Positions 1 to 11,887 are shown, counted from the stretch's first letter. The stretch is 64,000 nucleotides of DNA from Stachybotrys elegans (GCA_020746835.1 JAGPNK010000007.1:124001-188000); one strand, 5' to 3'. Program-made: numbers and translations. Notes: generated by a model from the letters alone, not told the origin.

Positions 1-1432
1 ACATCTGGGCCCCCGCCGGCGCAAGAGATCTGCCGGTATGTCCATCCTCGGCGTCGTGCCGGCCATTCACTAACATGGGGCCTTCTGGCTAGGTCTTTGT
101 CTACATGTACGGTGGCGCCATGGTGACGGGCTCAAGCAGCAACCCTCAGCTTCAGGGCAGCAACTTTGCCCGCAATGGTGTTATCTACGTCAACTTCAAC
201 ACCCGCGAGAGCATCTTTGCCTCGCCGCACTCCTCGGAGCTCGCCGCCGCCAACCCGGGCGAGTCGCAGAACTTTAGCATCCTGGATGTCGAAAAGGCCC
301 TGGAGTGGGTTCGTGAGAACATCCGAGGTAAGCATCATCATTACATCATATCTATGCTATTCTGCAGTTCTAACATCCACCGCAGCTTTCGGAGGAAACC
401 CCGACCATGTCGTCTTCGGAGGCCACTCCTCCGGCTCCGTCCAGGTCGACCACTACCTCTGGAACCACCCGGACTCGTGGCTCAAGGGCGCCGTCCAGAT
501 GAGCGCCACCGCCGTCTCGGGTCCCGCTTTTGCCCCCGTCGATGAGGCCCTCAACATCATGGCCGCTGAGCTCGGCTGCCCGGCTGGCGGCGACGGCCAG
601 ATCGACTGCCTCAGGCAGCTCGACGTGTCGGCCTTCATGACGTCCGACTTCAACTCGCTCTACAACACCGTCTTCACGCCCAGCATCGACAACATCACCC
701 GCCACACCGACTACGCTGCCCGCTTCGCCGCCGGGGACTACGCCTCCCACGTTCCCCTGCTCACCGGCACCTCGAACGGCGAGGGCACCATCTTCAGCCT
801 CGTCTACGGCGCCGAGAACAGCAACTTCCGCTCCTGGATCAACACCTTCGACGCCGACAGCCAGCACATCCCCGACTGCGAGCTGCTGCGGGCGTATCCT
901 GCCGACGACTTTGCCAGCGTGCCCCTCCAAAGCGGGACGCAGTACGGCGACGCCCGCTTCAACTGCGCCGTTGACTACCTCCTGGACATCCGCAGCGCAG
1001 CACAGAATACCTGGGTCTACCGATTCTTTGGAGCGTATGACAACGTTGTCGGCGTGCCCGGCACAGCCCCTACCCACGGCACCGAGGTGCCCTTCTTCCA
1101 CGGCGGCAACGAGTGCTTCGAGTCTCTGTCTGGCGTCACCGAGGCCCAGCAGGCCCTGGCCGATTCTATCCACGGCTGGTTCGTCGAGTGGATCAAGAAC
1201 CCGGCTGCTGGACCTGGCTGGGACAAGGTCTCGCCTATCTCGGGCCCTGTTGCCAAGATCGGCGTTCCTGGTGATGAACTATCAGTCAACATGGCCACGA
1301 CCGGCGACTTCAATGCGAGATGCCAAAAGGTGAGTTTGTTTTGATCTTTATAATGAGCCGATACTGACAACTGAATTTTAGTCCTACAAACCTTTCTTCC
1401 CTAGATACCCCGTTGTCCAGTCAATCAACTAG
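1..1432 (+). CDS. Type-B carboxylesterase/lipase, 5' end outside the window
   Basis: Serine esterase of the carboxylesterase type B (alpha/beta-hydrolase) family; substrate not predictable. Exons are 1-35 (partial), 93-327, 386-1329 and 1382-1432, with introns of 57, 58 and 52 nt; phase is kept through all joins. The first visible exon ends in LP and joins VFVYMYGGAM, the family's oxyanion-hole strand (usually HGGGF; here YGGAM). The nucleophile elbow is GGHSSGS, so Ser sits in GxSxG. The acid is probably Glu in TSNGEGT and the base His in PTHGTEVPF, giving a complete Ser-Glu-His triad in canonical order. The C-terminus ends about 35 residues after the last helix. The N-terminus, and so any signal peptide, is missing. 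Fungal relatives are usually secreted, but that cannot be seen here. Confidence 0.9.
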
Positions 1433-1675
1433 GATGCATCGCCTTGTCAGTTGGAGATATTTCCAATGTCAAGAATTGGCGCATCACGGATAGAACAGAG
1501 ACATAGATTTGATAGAATAATTTATAATGAAGTCACTGCGAGGTGACAAGTCGCTCATTCCCTTCCCCACACACGCTGCTTGTGATCCAAATATCGAGAA
1601 TGACTTTGCCTGGATACATCAAAATAGAAATCATCACCCATAACCCAGTCCATGCCCACAGCTACCACAGCATAC

Positions 1676-3198
1676 TCAGTGTGCAGGTGCGGCGATGCAC
1701 GTGAAAGGCTCTCGTACGCTCCCGCTCGCGTATTGTGATGCCTGCCATGGTTAGCAAAGAAGTCAATGCCATAGGAACAATGGGATATACTTACAATCTC
1801 GCTGATGCTTGAATACGTCCCGCCAAAGAGCATCACGACCCCAAGAACAAAAACAAAAACGTTGACAATGCTGAGAAGAATATTCTCCCGCGAGTGCCAT
1901 GGGCCTCTGCGCAAAAGCTTGAACCACATGACAGGAGGGAAGTAGAGCGTAAATCCGCTGATAAAGAGCGACGAGCATAGGGATAGGAGATTAGAAAAGA
2001 ACGGAATCGTCTCGGCGAGGACCCAGGCGACGATGGTAATGGTCGTAATCAGTATCAGCCAGGTAGTCCAGCCTCGGAGGTTCTGAATCTTTCGGCTGTC
2101 GGTGCTTTTGCAGATACGGCTGTAGATGTATTTTGCCGTCACCGTCGTATTGATCGAGCCCGAAATGAAGATGACGGGCAGAGCAACTCCAAAGGCAATC
2201 TTCGAAATGACGCCTCCAGCGGAGAGGATGGCCGGCGATTGCACGTGTGGTCCGACAAAGGCGTAAATCAGCGACCCGGTGAGAGTGTAAATCACTATCT
2301 GCACAATGCCCAGAGTCCAGGTCGATTTGATGAAGTCCTTGGGTGTGTGCATTTCGTCCATGAAGGTGATCTGGCACACGGCAAAGGCATACGACAGGAC
2401 AATGTTGCTAATAGCGACGAATGTTTGGGAGAAGGTCAGGTCGGGCTTGGGCCAGGCTGACCATTCCACAGCAGCGAGACCGCCCTCTGCCTGCGAGGCT
2501 TGGGCACCGGTTGCGATGATGGTGATGCCGATAGCCAGCACAATCGAGATGAAGTCAATGTAGCCGAGGACGGCCAGCTCGGCAAAGGACGGTGGGACTG
2601 CGAGCAGCAGCAGAACCACCGTGGACATGGCCCCGAACCAAAGCGAGCAGATGCCGCCGCCTGTGATGTTGACCATGGCGATGGCTCCCGTGAGGCAGTG
2701 CCCGCCCACAAGCAGTATCAGCTGCATGACAAACATGAACCCAAAGATCTCGTAGCCTGCTTTGCCAAAAAGCAACTTGCCGACGTCGGTGTAGTGTGAC
2801 ACCTCGGGATACACGACCTTGACTCGCCCCACGATGTAGCTGGTGTAGATGGCGATGAATCCCACAATTACGGTCAAGAGGACACCGGCAACCATCCCCA
2901 GAGTGTGGAAGGCATGGGGAAGGCTCAGAGCTCCGAGGGCGACGGCCTCGACGATGAGGATGACGGTCAAGCGTTTCCATCCCAGGTTGTTGTACTGGCC
3001 GGTGATCTGCTGCTCGACATCTCCCGTTGCCGCCGTCGTGGCACCTGAGCCGGCGATGCTGAGGGGCTTGATGGAGGTTTTCCCTTCGCTGTTCTTGGCT
3101 GTGTCCATGTTTGCTGCCGTGCCTGTCTGTCTGGTCCTGGAGAGTTCGACGCCGAGGATCGTCTCGATGGTGGTGTCGTCGTGCTGATAGAAGCTCAT
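1676..3198 (-). CDS. AAAP-family amino-acid permease (Neurospora MTR-like)
   Basis: Secondary transporter of the amino acid/auxin permease family (Aa_trans), expected in the plasma membrane as a proton-coupled neutral or aromatic amino-acid importer. Two exons, 3198-1795 and 1741-1676, with a 53-nt intron 1742-1794; the product is 489 aa. A hydrophilic cytosolic N-terminus of about 75 residues is followed by the first helix around NLGWKRLTVILIVEAVALG and about ten more hydrophobic segments. Reading through the last intron would add a low-complexity tail with no family similarity. Splicing instead gives an ending with the YASGSV motif typical of fungal members, so the spliced model is preferred. 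A GATAAG on the coding strand (3339-3344) about 140 bp before the ATG would suit AreA/NIT2 nitrogen control, but one site is weak evidence. Confidence 0.88.
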
Positions 3199-3860
3199 GT
3201 TGAATAGAGATGTATCGATGTACGAGAATTGCGAGTGTGCGTTGAGCAGGATTGCGAGAAGCGAACGTGATGGGGGAGCAGCGTCACGAGAAGAAAGAAG
3301 AGGAGGGTCGCCAAGGGGCAGCTTATAGTCCTTTGGCTCTTATCGGGGGCTGAAGTTTAGAGTTACAGACACGACGCCCCGGCAACTTAATTCTCTACTC
3401 TAACCAATACCGCATTAAAAATTAATCGCTATGCCTGCGTCTCCGCAGCTTAAAAGCCATCATGAAGTGCCAAGTGTGGAGGGCATCGTGGCGCGCGTGA
3501 CGGTAGGCGGATAGATCCGCGGCTACTGGGCCGATGGCCCGAACTTGTCCTGGTGATTTGCTAGCCCGGTCTATACTTTCGAGGTAATGGAAGGATAACA
3601 TGCGTCAATTGGCTTGCAAAAGGGGGGGTGGCGTTTGATGCGTGTGACGTGTTGGGGGTGAGATAAGGATGGCATATTTAATATGAATTACAATTAGATG
3701 TACATACATGTCAGTATTCACGAGAAGATTTCAGACGTACTAGAATTAAGTTGCCATTGATAAGAATTATTATAATCACACCTCATCTACATGTACATAT
3801 CCCCAGTTTACCCCAATCCCAACGTAATCTTGTAAACACTATCGCTAACAAGATTGCCGT
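3199..3860. other. Intergenic: permease promoter and Rds1 3' flank
   Basis: No coding feature is supported. The half next to the permease carries its promoter, including a minus-strand GATAAG at 3339-3344. The half next to 3860 is AT-rich and fits the 3' UTR of the Rds1-like gene. Confidence 0.5.
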
Positions 3861-5267
3861 CTAGCCGGCCTGGTAGACAGCCAGAGCACCAACGTGAGGG
3901 TTGAGCATGGTCAGGTTGTACGGCGTGACATACAAGTCCACATCAGTCAGGGCCAAAAACATGGTCGAGTTGACGGCAGGATCATTCTCCCACGTGGAAG
4001 CGTTGGGCTGGATTGTCCATGCAGTGCGCTTTTCGACACTGACATTGTGCAGCGGCGTGTACGTGACGTTGAGCTGGGAGACCCAGGCGGCAAACGACGG
4101 CTGCAGCACATTCGTCGACGTTACGTAGCTGTTGTTGGGTCCGACAACCTGGCCGGGGGCATCCCAGCTCAGGAACACCTGACGGCCGGCGTACGACAGA
4201 GGCTCGGTGCGGTTACGGGTGATGCCCGGTGCGCAACTGCGGCCCACGCCCGTGGCGTTGACGCAGAGGGCTTGCTGGGACACATCCTTTGTCGACAGCG
4301 CATTGGCATTGGTTCCCGTCGTCTCATTCCAGACGTTGGATCCGTTGATGCGGGCAGGGTTTGGCTGGTTCAGGATGTGCAACGCCGGATAGTTCTGCCA
4401 CACAAGCCGCGTCTGGTTGTAGGGGCAGCTTGAGATATAAGGAGCCAAGAAGGTCCAGGCCCAGCTCTGGGGGATACCGACGGTGTGCCACTCAGGCATG
4501 GCATGCAGACCCTCAAACTGCCGGAATATCATCTGCTGGCGGGCCTCAATGGTGATACTCTGGAGGAGGAGCTGGGCAGCAGGACCCGAGTTGAGATGGG
4601 GCAGAAAGCCGTATACGCCTGCCTCGCCCCAGCGCGTGAGCTTCTGGTTGAAGTCGATGAACTCGGGCACGTTCTTGACAGGGTAGTTGTAGGTGCACTG
4701 CTTGGGAGCTTGAGGGCCGAGCATGTTGGTGATGACGGTGGCGTGCCCAACCTCCTGGTCGGCCATGTAGCGGATAAGCTCGCGGTCCTCGGCGTTGATG
4801 CCATACGATTCCCACTCCTCAACGGAGAAGGTCGCTAGGCCCCAGTGGAAGAGGTCGAGCTCAATGTACTCCTGGTACAGGGCCAAAGCGAGCGATTGGT
4901 AGTCAAAGTCGCTCTGGACACGGTACACGGGAGCCGAGCCATTGGTCCCGATGCCTCCGTTGGGCGTGTAAGGCGCAGGCTGGTCGGCATGAAGCTTACC
5001 ATCAGCAGGATAGTCGTAGGCGTCAGGAGGAGGGAGGGCCGCAATGGACGGCGCGAGGACACTTGTCGACAGGGCGCCGGTGGTGGTCGGAGGAGGTCCC
5101 GTGTAAGGACCGTGAGAGGTGACATTGGTAACAGGCACGGCCGAGGGCACAAAGGGCGCGTCCGAGGTAAAGGTTGTCTGAGCCTCGGAGACGAATGGAG
5201 CCGCCATGGCGCCGCCGCTCACAAGGAGCAACCCTGCTAGGGACTTCAATGCCATGTTCTGTGTCAT
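3861..5267 (-). CDS. Rds1-like secreted ferritin-domain stress protein
   Basis: Resembles the S. pombe Rds1 family, which belongs to the ferritin-like superfamily; its biochemical role is not established. Intronless. The start is placed at 5267 (468 aa); a second in-frame ATG at 5255 puts MALKSLAGLLLVSGGAMAAP at the very N-terminus as a clean signal peptide and may be the real start, while a further ATG at 5333 would bury it. A Pro/Thr-rich linker precedes the four-helix core: YQEYIELDLFHWGL, DQEVGHATVITNM and IEARQQMIFRQFEG supply the Glu/His residues expected at a di-metal centre. The C-terminal half has many NxS/T glycosylation sites and a Cys pair. Secretion or a wall location is inferred from the signal peptide and glycosylation sites. 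Relatives respond to starvation or stress. Confidence 0.87.
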   Translation of the reverse strand: MTQNMALKSLAGLLLVSGGAMAAPFVSEAQTTFTSDAPFVPSAVPVTNVTSHGPYTGPPPTTTGALSTSVLAPSIAALPPPDAYDYPADGKLHADQPAPYTPNGGIGTNGSAPVYRVQSDFDYQSLALALYQEYIELDLFHWGLATFSVEEWESYGINAEDRELIRYMADQEVGHATVITNMLGPQAPKQCTYNYPVKNVPEFIDFNQKLTRWGEAGVYGFLPHLNSGPAAQLLLQSITIEARQQMIFRQFEGLHAMPEWHTVGIPQSWAWTFLAPYISSCPYNQTRLVWQNYPALHILNQPNPARINGSNVWNETTGTNANALSTKDVSQQALCVNATGVGRSCAPGITRNRTEPLSYAGRQVFLSWDAPGQVVGPNNSYVTSTNVLQPSFAAWVSQLNVTYTPLHNVSVEKRTAWTIQPNASTWENDPAVNSTMFLALTDVDLYVTPYNLTMLNPHVGALAVYQAG

Positions 5268-6477
5268 TCTCAACAGTGGTCTCCTGTCTGGCGATGTTGG
5301 TTGATGAGGTACAAACAAGCAGGCCGAGTACATGCAGGACGTGCGAATTTAAGTATTTTCCAATCGAGTTTTACACGTGGGCATTGTCGAATAAGATCTC
5401 GGCAGAACCATGACCGCGGGAGACATCTTGCAGTCGTCATGGAAGAATCGGCCGGGGATGTCGGCCGCAAGATCCGCTCTCGATACCACCCGCCACCCAA
5501 AGCATCTTTATCTGGCTTCGTAAGACGGTCGTCATCAGCGCGGATAAAGGACGGTCAGGACAATGAGGCCGTCATCAAGTCGTCCCCGTCAGAGTGATAA
5601 GCTGCTGTGAAGCCGCAGCCCCGTGGAATGCTACGGGTGGAGGGAATGATCCGGAGATACGACTATTGCCGTATGGAATTTCTGGAATACGGCGGCCGCC
5701 TTGGCGTATGGGATCAACAGACTTTCTATGACACGACGGCGCCGCGATCGCCATCGATGGTAGGCTGAGGATCGGATCTCGCGGCGATGTCGATGTGTCC
5801 AATCGCGACTCTGTGATTGGTAATGTTTGCTTCTTTGTGATGGGCACAGTCTTGTGTTGCCGGCAATAAAAACGGCAGTGGTTGTGAAGGGAAAACATTA
5901 CAATGAGTGTCGTCATTGACTGGAACTGGGCGGATATTATTCATGCTTAGTAGAGCAGTTATACTGCACCCGGTTGTATGAACACAATTAATAATAACTA
6001 CGGGCTAGAAAAAGTCGAGTCGAGTTTACTTGAAGAATAGGGCAACACGGCCTTTTCTTTTGTTTTTCATAGACAGCGGCATTGTCTGATATTAAACGGC
6101 TGGGTCACATCAATTCTGCCACATAACCTCATATTACCCAGCCTGTTTCTATGGCTGTCCTAAGATGAACTTGTTGAATGAAATAAAAGCCTTTCTCATT
6201 CACTATACATTTATTTCCTGTTGCTATTCATTAACCTCACATATGAGCTATCCAATATAAACACAACTCGGTCTAGCACGAACCCACTGGCTGGGCCACG
6301 TGATGTGAATTTATCGTGTCCCAATGCTACAATTTCTCACCATAGTCAAGCGGGGTGTCCTTGACTCGAGGTAAACGAGGCGCAACCTCGTCACCAAACT
6401 CGGCTTGGCAGTCTATGCTCGCTGCAAGGCAACAGCTCTGTTTCGGCTTATTCTGGCGTCGGTGAGGCGGCCGCACC
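5268..6477. other. Divergent intergenic region between Rds1-like and NLR genes
   Basis: About 1.2 kb serving as the shared upstream region of two divergent genes. No ORF with family similarity or consistent splice sites was found on either strand. A CACGTG E-box lies at about 6297-6302, some 175 bp upstream of the NLR start. The centre (5950-6290) is AT-rich. Confidence 0.5.
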
Positions 6478-9074
6478 ATGGATCCTGCCAGCGCCATTGG
6501 CCTCGCAGCGGCCATTGTCCAGTTCGTCGAGCTGGGTGCCAAAATCTCGGAGCGCCTCAGGGACTTTGTATCGGATGATGTGCCTCGCTCCTTCAGGCAG
6601 ATCAAGACTGTTCTGCCTCTGATGACGGATGCCCTCCGTCGCATGCAGGCCAACGTGGACGCACGCCGCATGGATGCGCAAACGCAGGACGCCCTGATTC
6701 CCGTGGTGAATGGCTGCTTGCGAGACATACAGGAGCTCGACGGTATTTTGGATAAAGCCATACCCAGTGCTGAAGCCTCCACCTGGGAGAAGCGCAAGAA
6801 GGCGCTGGCCAGTCTAAAGTATGACAGTAAGATTGACAAGATTGCTGATGCCCTCGACGGGTACATTCAGACTCTCATGTTTCACCAAGTGATTGATAAC
6901 TTCCAAAACAACTTCAAGGTCGATTTCGATCCACCTCCGTATAGCCAGGCGCGGTTCCTGGTTCCGTTTGATCGCAACCCCTCCTTCGTTGGCCGCAAAG
7001 TCATCTTCGATGCTATTGAGAGGGAGTTGGACGTGCCAGAGGGTACACAGCCCAAAGCAGCTCTCTGTGGCTTGGGAGGCATAGGGTGAGTCTTGCAGCT
7101 GTGGTTGCAGAGATGTGGCTGATGAGCCTGTATAGGAAATCCCAAATCGCACTCGAGTATTGTTACCGAATGCGGAAGAAAGATGAGCGATGCTCCATCT
7201 TCTGGTGCAACGCCGCCACGAGCGCTCGCTTCGAAGAGTCAATGAACCGCATTGCCAATGAATGTGGCATCGTCTCCAAGGAAGATGGAGGCACCGATGC
7301 GGCCGCTTTGCTAAAGGACTGGCTCGAGTACCGACACCAAGACCCCTGGCTTATGGTTGTCGATAACGTCGACGACGAGGACGCCTTCTTCCGAGAAAAG
7401 ACACGAATCGGCAAGACGCCGTCGGAATGTATCCCCCATTCAGCCCAGGGCACATTGCTCTTTACCACAAGAAGCCGAGACATTGCCTTTGATGTGGCCA
7501 GCACATCGAAGCCCATCCTCATTCAGGAGATGGAGCGAGAGGAGGGTCTGAAGCTCATCAGAAAGCGTCTACCGACTGATACGCCCGAGGACACACTAAT
7601 CACGCTGCTTGAAGTCCTCGAGTTCATTCCGTTGGCCATTACGCAGGCCGTCGCCTTCATCACCAAGCGGAGAAAAACGGTGCGTCAGTATCTGGAGCAA
7701 TACCAGAAAAGCGACGCAACGAGGACGAAGCTCTTGAGCTACGAATTCTCTGACCACGGTCGGCAAGGAAGCTCCATGGAATCTCTCGCCAAGACATGGA
7801 TGCTTTCATTCGAGGCGATCCGGGAGTCCAACCCCAGGGCGGCAGAGCTCCTATGCCTCATCACCTTCTTTCAGCACCAGGGCGTCCCTGCCGTTCTGCT
7901 ACAGTCCGATGGAGAGGATGAGTTTGACTTTCAAGACGCCGTTGCCGTGCTCAAAGCCTTCTCGTTCATCGACGCCGATGAAGCCGATACGGCCTTCAGC
8001 ACGCATCGTCTAGTACAGCTGGCGACGAGGTGGTGGCTGGAGAAGGAGATGCCATCTGAGACGGACAAGTGGGCAACGGCAGCTCTCAAATCTGTGGCTA
8101 TGCAGTTTCCAGAGCCAAACTCACATCCAGATACCGACTACTTTACCCTCAGCGAGATCCTGCTGCCCCACGCCGAGCTGGTCCTGCGCTATGAGTTCAA
8201 GTCGGTATCCAAAGAGGCAGATCTTTATCGGGCGAGGCTGTTGAACTCTTCGGGGAGATATATTCACTGGACTGGCAGCTTCGATGAAGCACGGGCTCGT
8301 TTTGCAGAGTCCATGAACATCAACATGAAGCACCTCGGGGAGAAACATGTCGATACAATGATCAGCACAGGCCTGCTTGGTTGGACACTGGGTTCCTGTG
8401 ACGAGGACCCTCATGCTATCCCTATCCTAGAGCGTCTAGTCGAGATTCGCAAAGAGGTGCTCGGCGAAGACGACCCCCTCACCATCGACGCAATGAGCGA
8501 CCTCGCCACCGCCATCGTGACCACCGGCGACTTGAGCAAGGCAGAATCCATGCAACGCGAAGCCCTGGCGCGCAGCGAGAGAGTCTTGGGCCGGCATCAC
8601 GGCGATACACTCAACTGCATGGAGCACCTCTCCAGCATCCTCGACGACCAGGGCAACGCAGAAGAAGCCATCATGCTAGAGCGCGAGGTCTACACAACCA
8701 AGCGTGCGCAGCTGGGCCCGAGACACATGAGCGTCTTGGTGGCCGAGTGCAACCTGGCCACGATGCTCGGCGATGAGGGACACGTCGAGGAGGCGCACGA
8801 GATGTTCAAGAGAAACATTGAGGTGAAGAGGGAGGTGTGCGGGGTGGACCATAGAGAGACGCTGGTGTCGATTATGAACTTTGGCACTTTTCTCTTGAGA
8901 TCGCAGAGCGGTCGCAGGGAGGCGAAGGAGTTGTTTACGCAGGCATTGCAGGATGCAGAGGATGGGCCAAGGAAGAATAACCCCAAGAGCCAGGATATCA
9001 TTCATACACTGCGGCGGTGGTTGAGGTTGTGGAGGTTACAAGACAGCAGCTATGATACCGGAGAATGGGAGTGA
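6478..9074 (+). CDS. Fungal NLR: N-terminal STAND-associated domain, NB-ARC, TPR repeats
   Basis: Signal-transduction ATPase of the STAND/NLR type, 848 aa. Exons 6478-7085 and 7136-9074; the 50-nt intron splits the last Gly codon of the P-loop. Residues 1-165 are helical and begin MDPASAIGLAAAIVQFVE, like the SesA/NACHT-associated N-terminal domains that precede fungal NLR ATPase modules. A VPFDRNPSFVGR linker leads to the nucleotide-binding module with Walker A GLGGIGKSQIALEY, Walker B LMVVDNVDD and sensor-like LLFTTRSRDIA. A winged-helix region follows, then from about residue 600 kinesin-light-chain-type 42-residue TPRs, for example GEDDPLTIDAMSDLA and GRHHGDTLNCMEHL. Fungal NLRs of this layout act in nonself recognition and regulated cell death; ligand and output here are unknown. 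The repeats look degenerate rather than nearly identical, so recent repeat-number change is not evident. Confidence 0.9.
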
Positions 9075-9644
9075 GTCCATAGCGTTGGAGTTTCTCGATG
9101 GCTTCTCACTTGTTAACACAAAATGAAGAAGGATAGCAAATTCTACTCTAGATTTTATTGTAGGGATAAAGAAAGCCGGCCGCTCGCTTGTCACATATTC
9201 ACTGCATCAGTGTACGTCCAGGGTAGGGCTAACAGTGTAGGCGTTTTATCCTGGTATCCGAAGAGTAGTGGTATATACAACTCAAACAGGATATGAATTT
9301 TCTGGCGATTAATTTGAAATCCTCGTCAAGATCTTCATGACACATGCCCAGAACCGTAGTCTGGCGTTCCATCTCCCGTTTCCATCATGTAGCTTCCTGA
9401 CCCACGTGAATCGCCGCCCACACAAAAAAATCTTTATCTTATCAGCTAATTTCCGTCCCTCCAACAATTGCTGCCCCACGTCGACGCAAGAAAACCAAAA
9501 GCCCGTCGCAAAACATCCGCCTCGAGGTCACAGAGCCGCAGACCGAATCGATCTCCTATCATTACATAAATTTCGATAAACTAGCCAAGAAACAACTGTT
9601 GCAGCCGGAACCCCAGGCCCGCGGCCAGCTTTCACTCGCCCAGC
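9075..9644. other. Intergenic: NLR 3' end and NOB1 promoter
   Basis: About 570 bp, AT-rich after the NLR stop and pyrimidine-rich just before the NOB1 ATG. No gene seen. Confidence 0.5.
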
Positions 9645-11045
9645 ATGGCCACCATCGATACCCCTCCATCGCCGACGCAGGCGACGTCGGAACCCCCCAA
9701 GCCCATCCACAGCCTCGTTCTCGACACGGGTCCTCTGATCAAGAACGACCCCCCCGTGAGCGTCCTCCTTGCCAAGGCCGAGAAGCTCTACACGATCCCC
9801 TCCGTCATCCCCGAAATCCGCGACGCCGCCACCCGCTCCCGCGTCGAGACCACACTGATGCCATTCGTCACCATCCGATCGCCCCGGCCTGACAGCATCC
9901 GCTTCATCCAGGGCTTCGCCAGGAGGACCGGCGACCTCAATGTCCTGAGCAGGCCTGACTTGGAGGTCCTGGCCCTGGGCTATGAGCTCGAGTGCGAGCG
10001 CAACGGTGGCGACTGGAGGTTGAGGAACATGCCTGGCCAGAAGCGCCTGAATGGACGACCAGGTCAAAACGAGCAGACCGAGGCAGAGGCAGAGGTAGAA
10101 GGACAAAAGCCAGAAGAACAGGAGGAGCCCGTGCAGGGTGAACCAAGCCAAGAGGCAACACAAGAGGAGGCACAGACTGCCGAGACTGCCCCTGCCGGCC
10201 CATCGCTAGATGAGGGCATGCAGAACCTCAACCTCGAGCAGCCCGAAACCAAGGACGCCGAGCCATCCACAGGGGAATCCAAACCAGAGACAGCCAGTAC
10301 GCCGCAAGAAAACGAGCCTACCGAAGCACCCTCCCAGCCCACAGACCAAGCCACGCCTGCCTCTGTAGAAGCCGAGGCCGACGAGTCCGACTCCGAGGAC
10401 GGCTGGATCACGCCCTCGAACCTCAAGAAGCACCAGGAAGCCGACGCCAACGGGCCCGACAAGGCGTCGGCGCCGGCCGCGACGACGCTGCAGGCGGCCA
10501 TCCTCACCTCCGACTACGCGATGCAAAACGTGGCGCTGCGCATGAACCTCAACCTCGTGGCCCCCTCGCTGGCGCGCATCACCTACCTCAAGAACTGGGT
10601 GCTCCGGTGCCACGGCTGCTTCACCGTGACGCGCGACATGGCCAAGCAGTTCTGCCCCTCGTGCGGGCAGCCCACGCTGCTGCGCACGAGCTGCTCGACG
10701 GACCAGCACGGCGTCTTCCGCCTCCACCTCAAGAAGAACTTCCAGTGGAACAACCGCGGCAACGTCTACAGCGTGCCCAAGCCCGTCCACGGCACCCCGA
10801 GCGGCAAGCTCGCGCGCAACACGGGCGGCGCCGGCGGCGGCAAGAACGGATGGGGCCGCGACCTCGTCTTCGCAGAGGACCAGAAGGAGTACGTCCGCGC
10901 CGCCGAGGACCAGCGCAGGGAGCGCCGCCGCGACATCATGGACCAGGACTACCTGCCGGGCCTGATGGGCGGCGACAGGGCCAACGCGGGCACCAAGATC
11001 CGCGTAGGGGCCGGCCGCAACGTCAACTCGCGAAGGAAGAGATAA
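9645..11045 (+). CDS. NOB1: 20S pre-rRNA endonuclease NOB1
   Basis: Endonuclease that cleaves site D at the 3' end of 18S rRNA during late 40S maturation. Intronless, 466 aa. The N-terminal PIN domain starts at about residue 22 with LVLDTGPLIKN, carrying the first metal-binding Asp; VIPEIRD and RPDLEVLALGYEL supply other acidic positions. An acidic, Glu/Pro/Thr-rich linker (about residues 150-285) is low complexity and poorly conserved in this family. The zinc ribbon follows: CHGC and CPSCG, spaced as in NOB1, then a conserved basic C-terminus with NNRGNVYSVPKP and the GWGRDLVFAEDQKEY segment. It is convergent with NOP10, another ribosome-biogenesis factor; stops are about 260 bp apart. Confidence 0.96.
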   Translation: MATIDTPPSPTQATSEPPKPIHSLVLDTGPLIKNDPPVSVLLAKAEKLYTIPSVIPEIRDAATRSRVETTLMPFVTIRSPRPDSIRFIQGFARRTGDLNVLSRPDLEVLALGYELECERNGGDWRLRNMPGQKRLNGRPGQNEQTEAEAEVEGQKPEEQEEPVQGEPSQEATQEEAQTAETAPAGPSLDEGMQNLNLEQPETKDAEPSTGESKPETASTPQENEPTEAPSQPTDQATPASVEAEADESDSEDGWITPSNLKKHQEADANGPDKASAPAATTLQAAILTSDYAMQNVALRMNLNLVAPSLARITYLKNWVLRCHGCFTVTRDMAKQFCPSCGQPTLLRTSCSTDQHGVFRLHLKKNFQWNNRGNVYSVPKPVHGTPSGKLARNTGGAGGGKNGWGRDLVFAEDQKEYVRAAEDQRRERRRDIMDQDYLPGLMGGDRANAGTKIRVGAGRNVNSRRKR

Positions 11046-11303
11046 AAGTGCAACTAAGCCAACAAAAAAGCTCAATTGACAATGGAAAATAAGAAGTCTT
11101 CTCGTTTCGAAGCCAACCACATGATATTCCTTGGAACAAAATATATAACGCCGCGTGATATATCCGCCAGAAAAAAAACGCCAACCCCTTTCTCTCTTTA
11201 CATATTTTTCTCTCCCCCCTCCTCAAAATCTCGTATCTATTCCTCCTCTGTAAGAAAAACCAATTAGCCACAGCCATTCCCACTTCCAGAAGAAAGGGCT
11301 CGT

Positions 11304-11486
11304 CTACGCACTTTGCTGCGTGAGGAGCAGGCCGAAGCGCCTCTTGAGCGTGACGCGCTGGCGCGACCACTTGTCGTCGGGCGAGAAGCGCGCAGGGTGC
11401 GCCGACTTGGTGACCTGGCCGTGGGCGACCTTCTTGAGCGTGTACAGGCGGTTGCCGTTGGCGTCGAGGGTGTACATCAGATGCAT
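11304..11486 (-). CDS. NOP10: H/ACA snoRNP subunit NOP10
   Basis: Small core protein of H/ACA ribonucleoproteins, which pseudouridylate rRNA and snRNA; it binds the pseudouridine synthase Cbf5. Intronless, 60 aa, the usual length for this protein. It begins [19 protein letters not shown] and contains the conserved [19 protein letters not shown] core and FGLLLTQ near the end. Eukaryotic NOP10 often lacks zinc ligands, and none is present here. The strand bias of conservation and the exact length make this firm despite the short ORF. Confidence 0.96.
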   Translation of the reverse strand: MHLMYTLDANGNRLYTLKKVAHGQVTKSAHPARFSPDDKWSRQRVTLKRRFGLLLTQQSA

Positions 11487-11887
11487 CTTGGCGGCTTGGG
11501 GTGGTTTCTCTGCGTCGGAGCAGTGGAATTGGATTGGTATTCGTCGGCGTTGCGTCCGGTAATGGGATTTTTTTTTTTTTTCGTGGTGTGTGTTTGGCTG
11601 GAGACTTGTGATAAATTTGTTGAAGGTTTAGGGAAAAAAAATGAGAGAAGCTTAGTGTCACGTGGTCTTATCGATAAGTGACATGGGTCGAAAATATCAC
11701 CCCTCTCTAGCATAAGGCATAAATTCAAGTATCAAAGCGATAAAGAATGAGCAATACATAATTGATAGCTGTAGATACGGTAAATGATTCATAATACTGC
11801 AAAATGCCTCTTCATTAATTCACATCAACAAAGCTCAAAATAAAAGTGTGCCAAATATGAAAGTATCGAATGCATCGCCGTCTCCAT
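11487..11887. other. Intergenic: NOP10 promoter and AdoMetDC 3' region
   Basis: About 400 bp. A run of about 13 T lies at 11569-11581. The remainder is AT-rich. No gene seen. Confidence 0.45.

Noticed and set aside
1555..1740. Unspliced C-terminal extension of the amino-acid permease
   Set aside because: A GTAAGT...CAG intron at 1742-1794 restores a conserved family C-terminus; the read-through tail resembles nothing.
10206..11120. 304-codon minus-strand frame opposite NOB1
   Set aside because: Val/Ala/Arg/Gly-rich antisense shadow of a conserved gene; no family motif.
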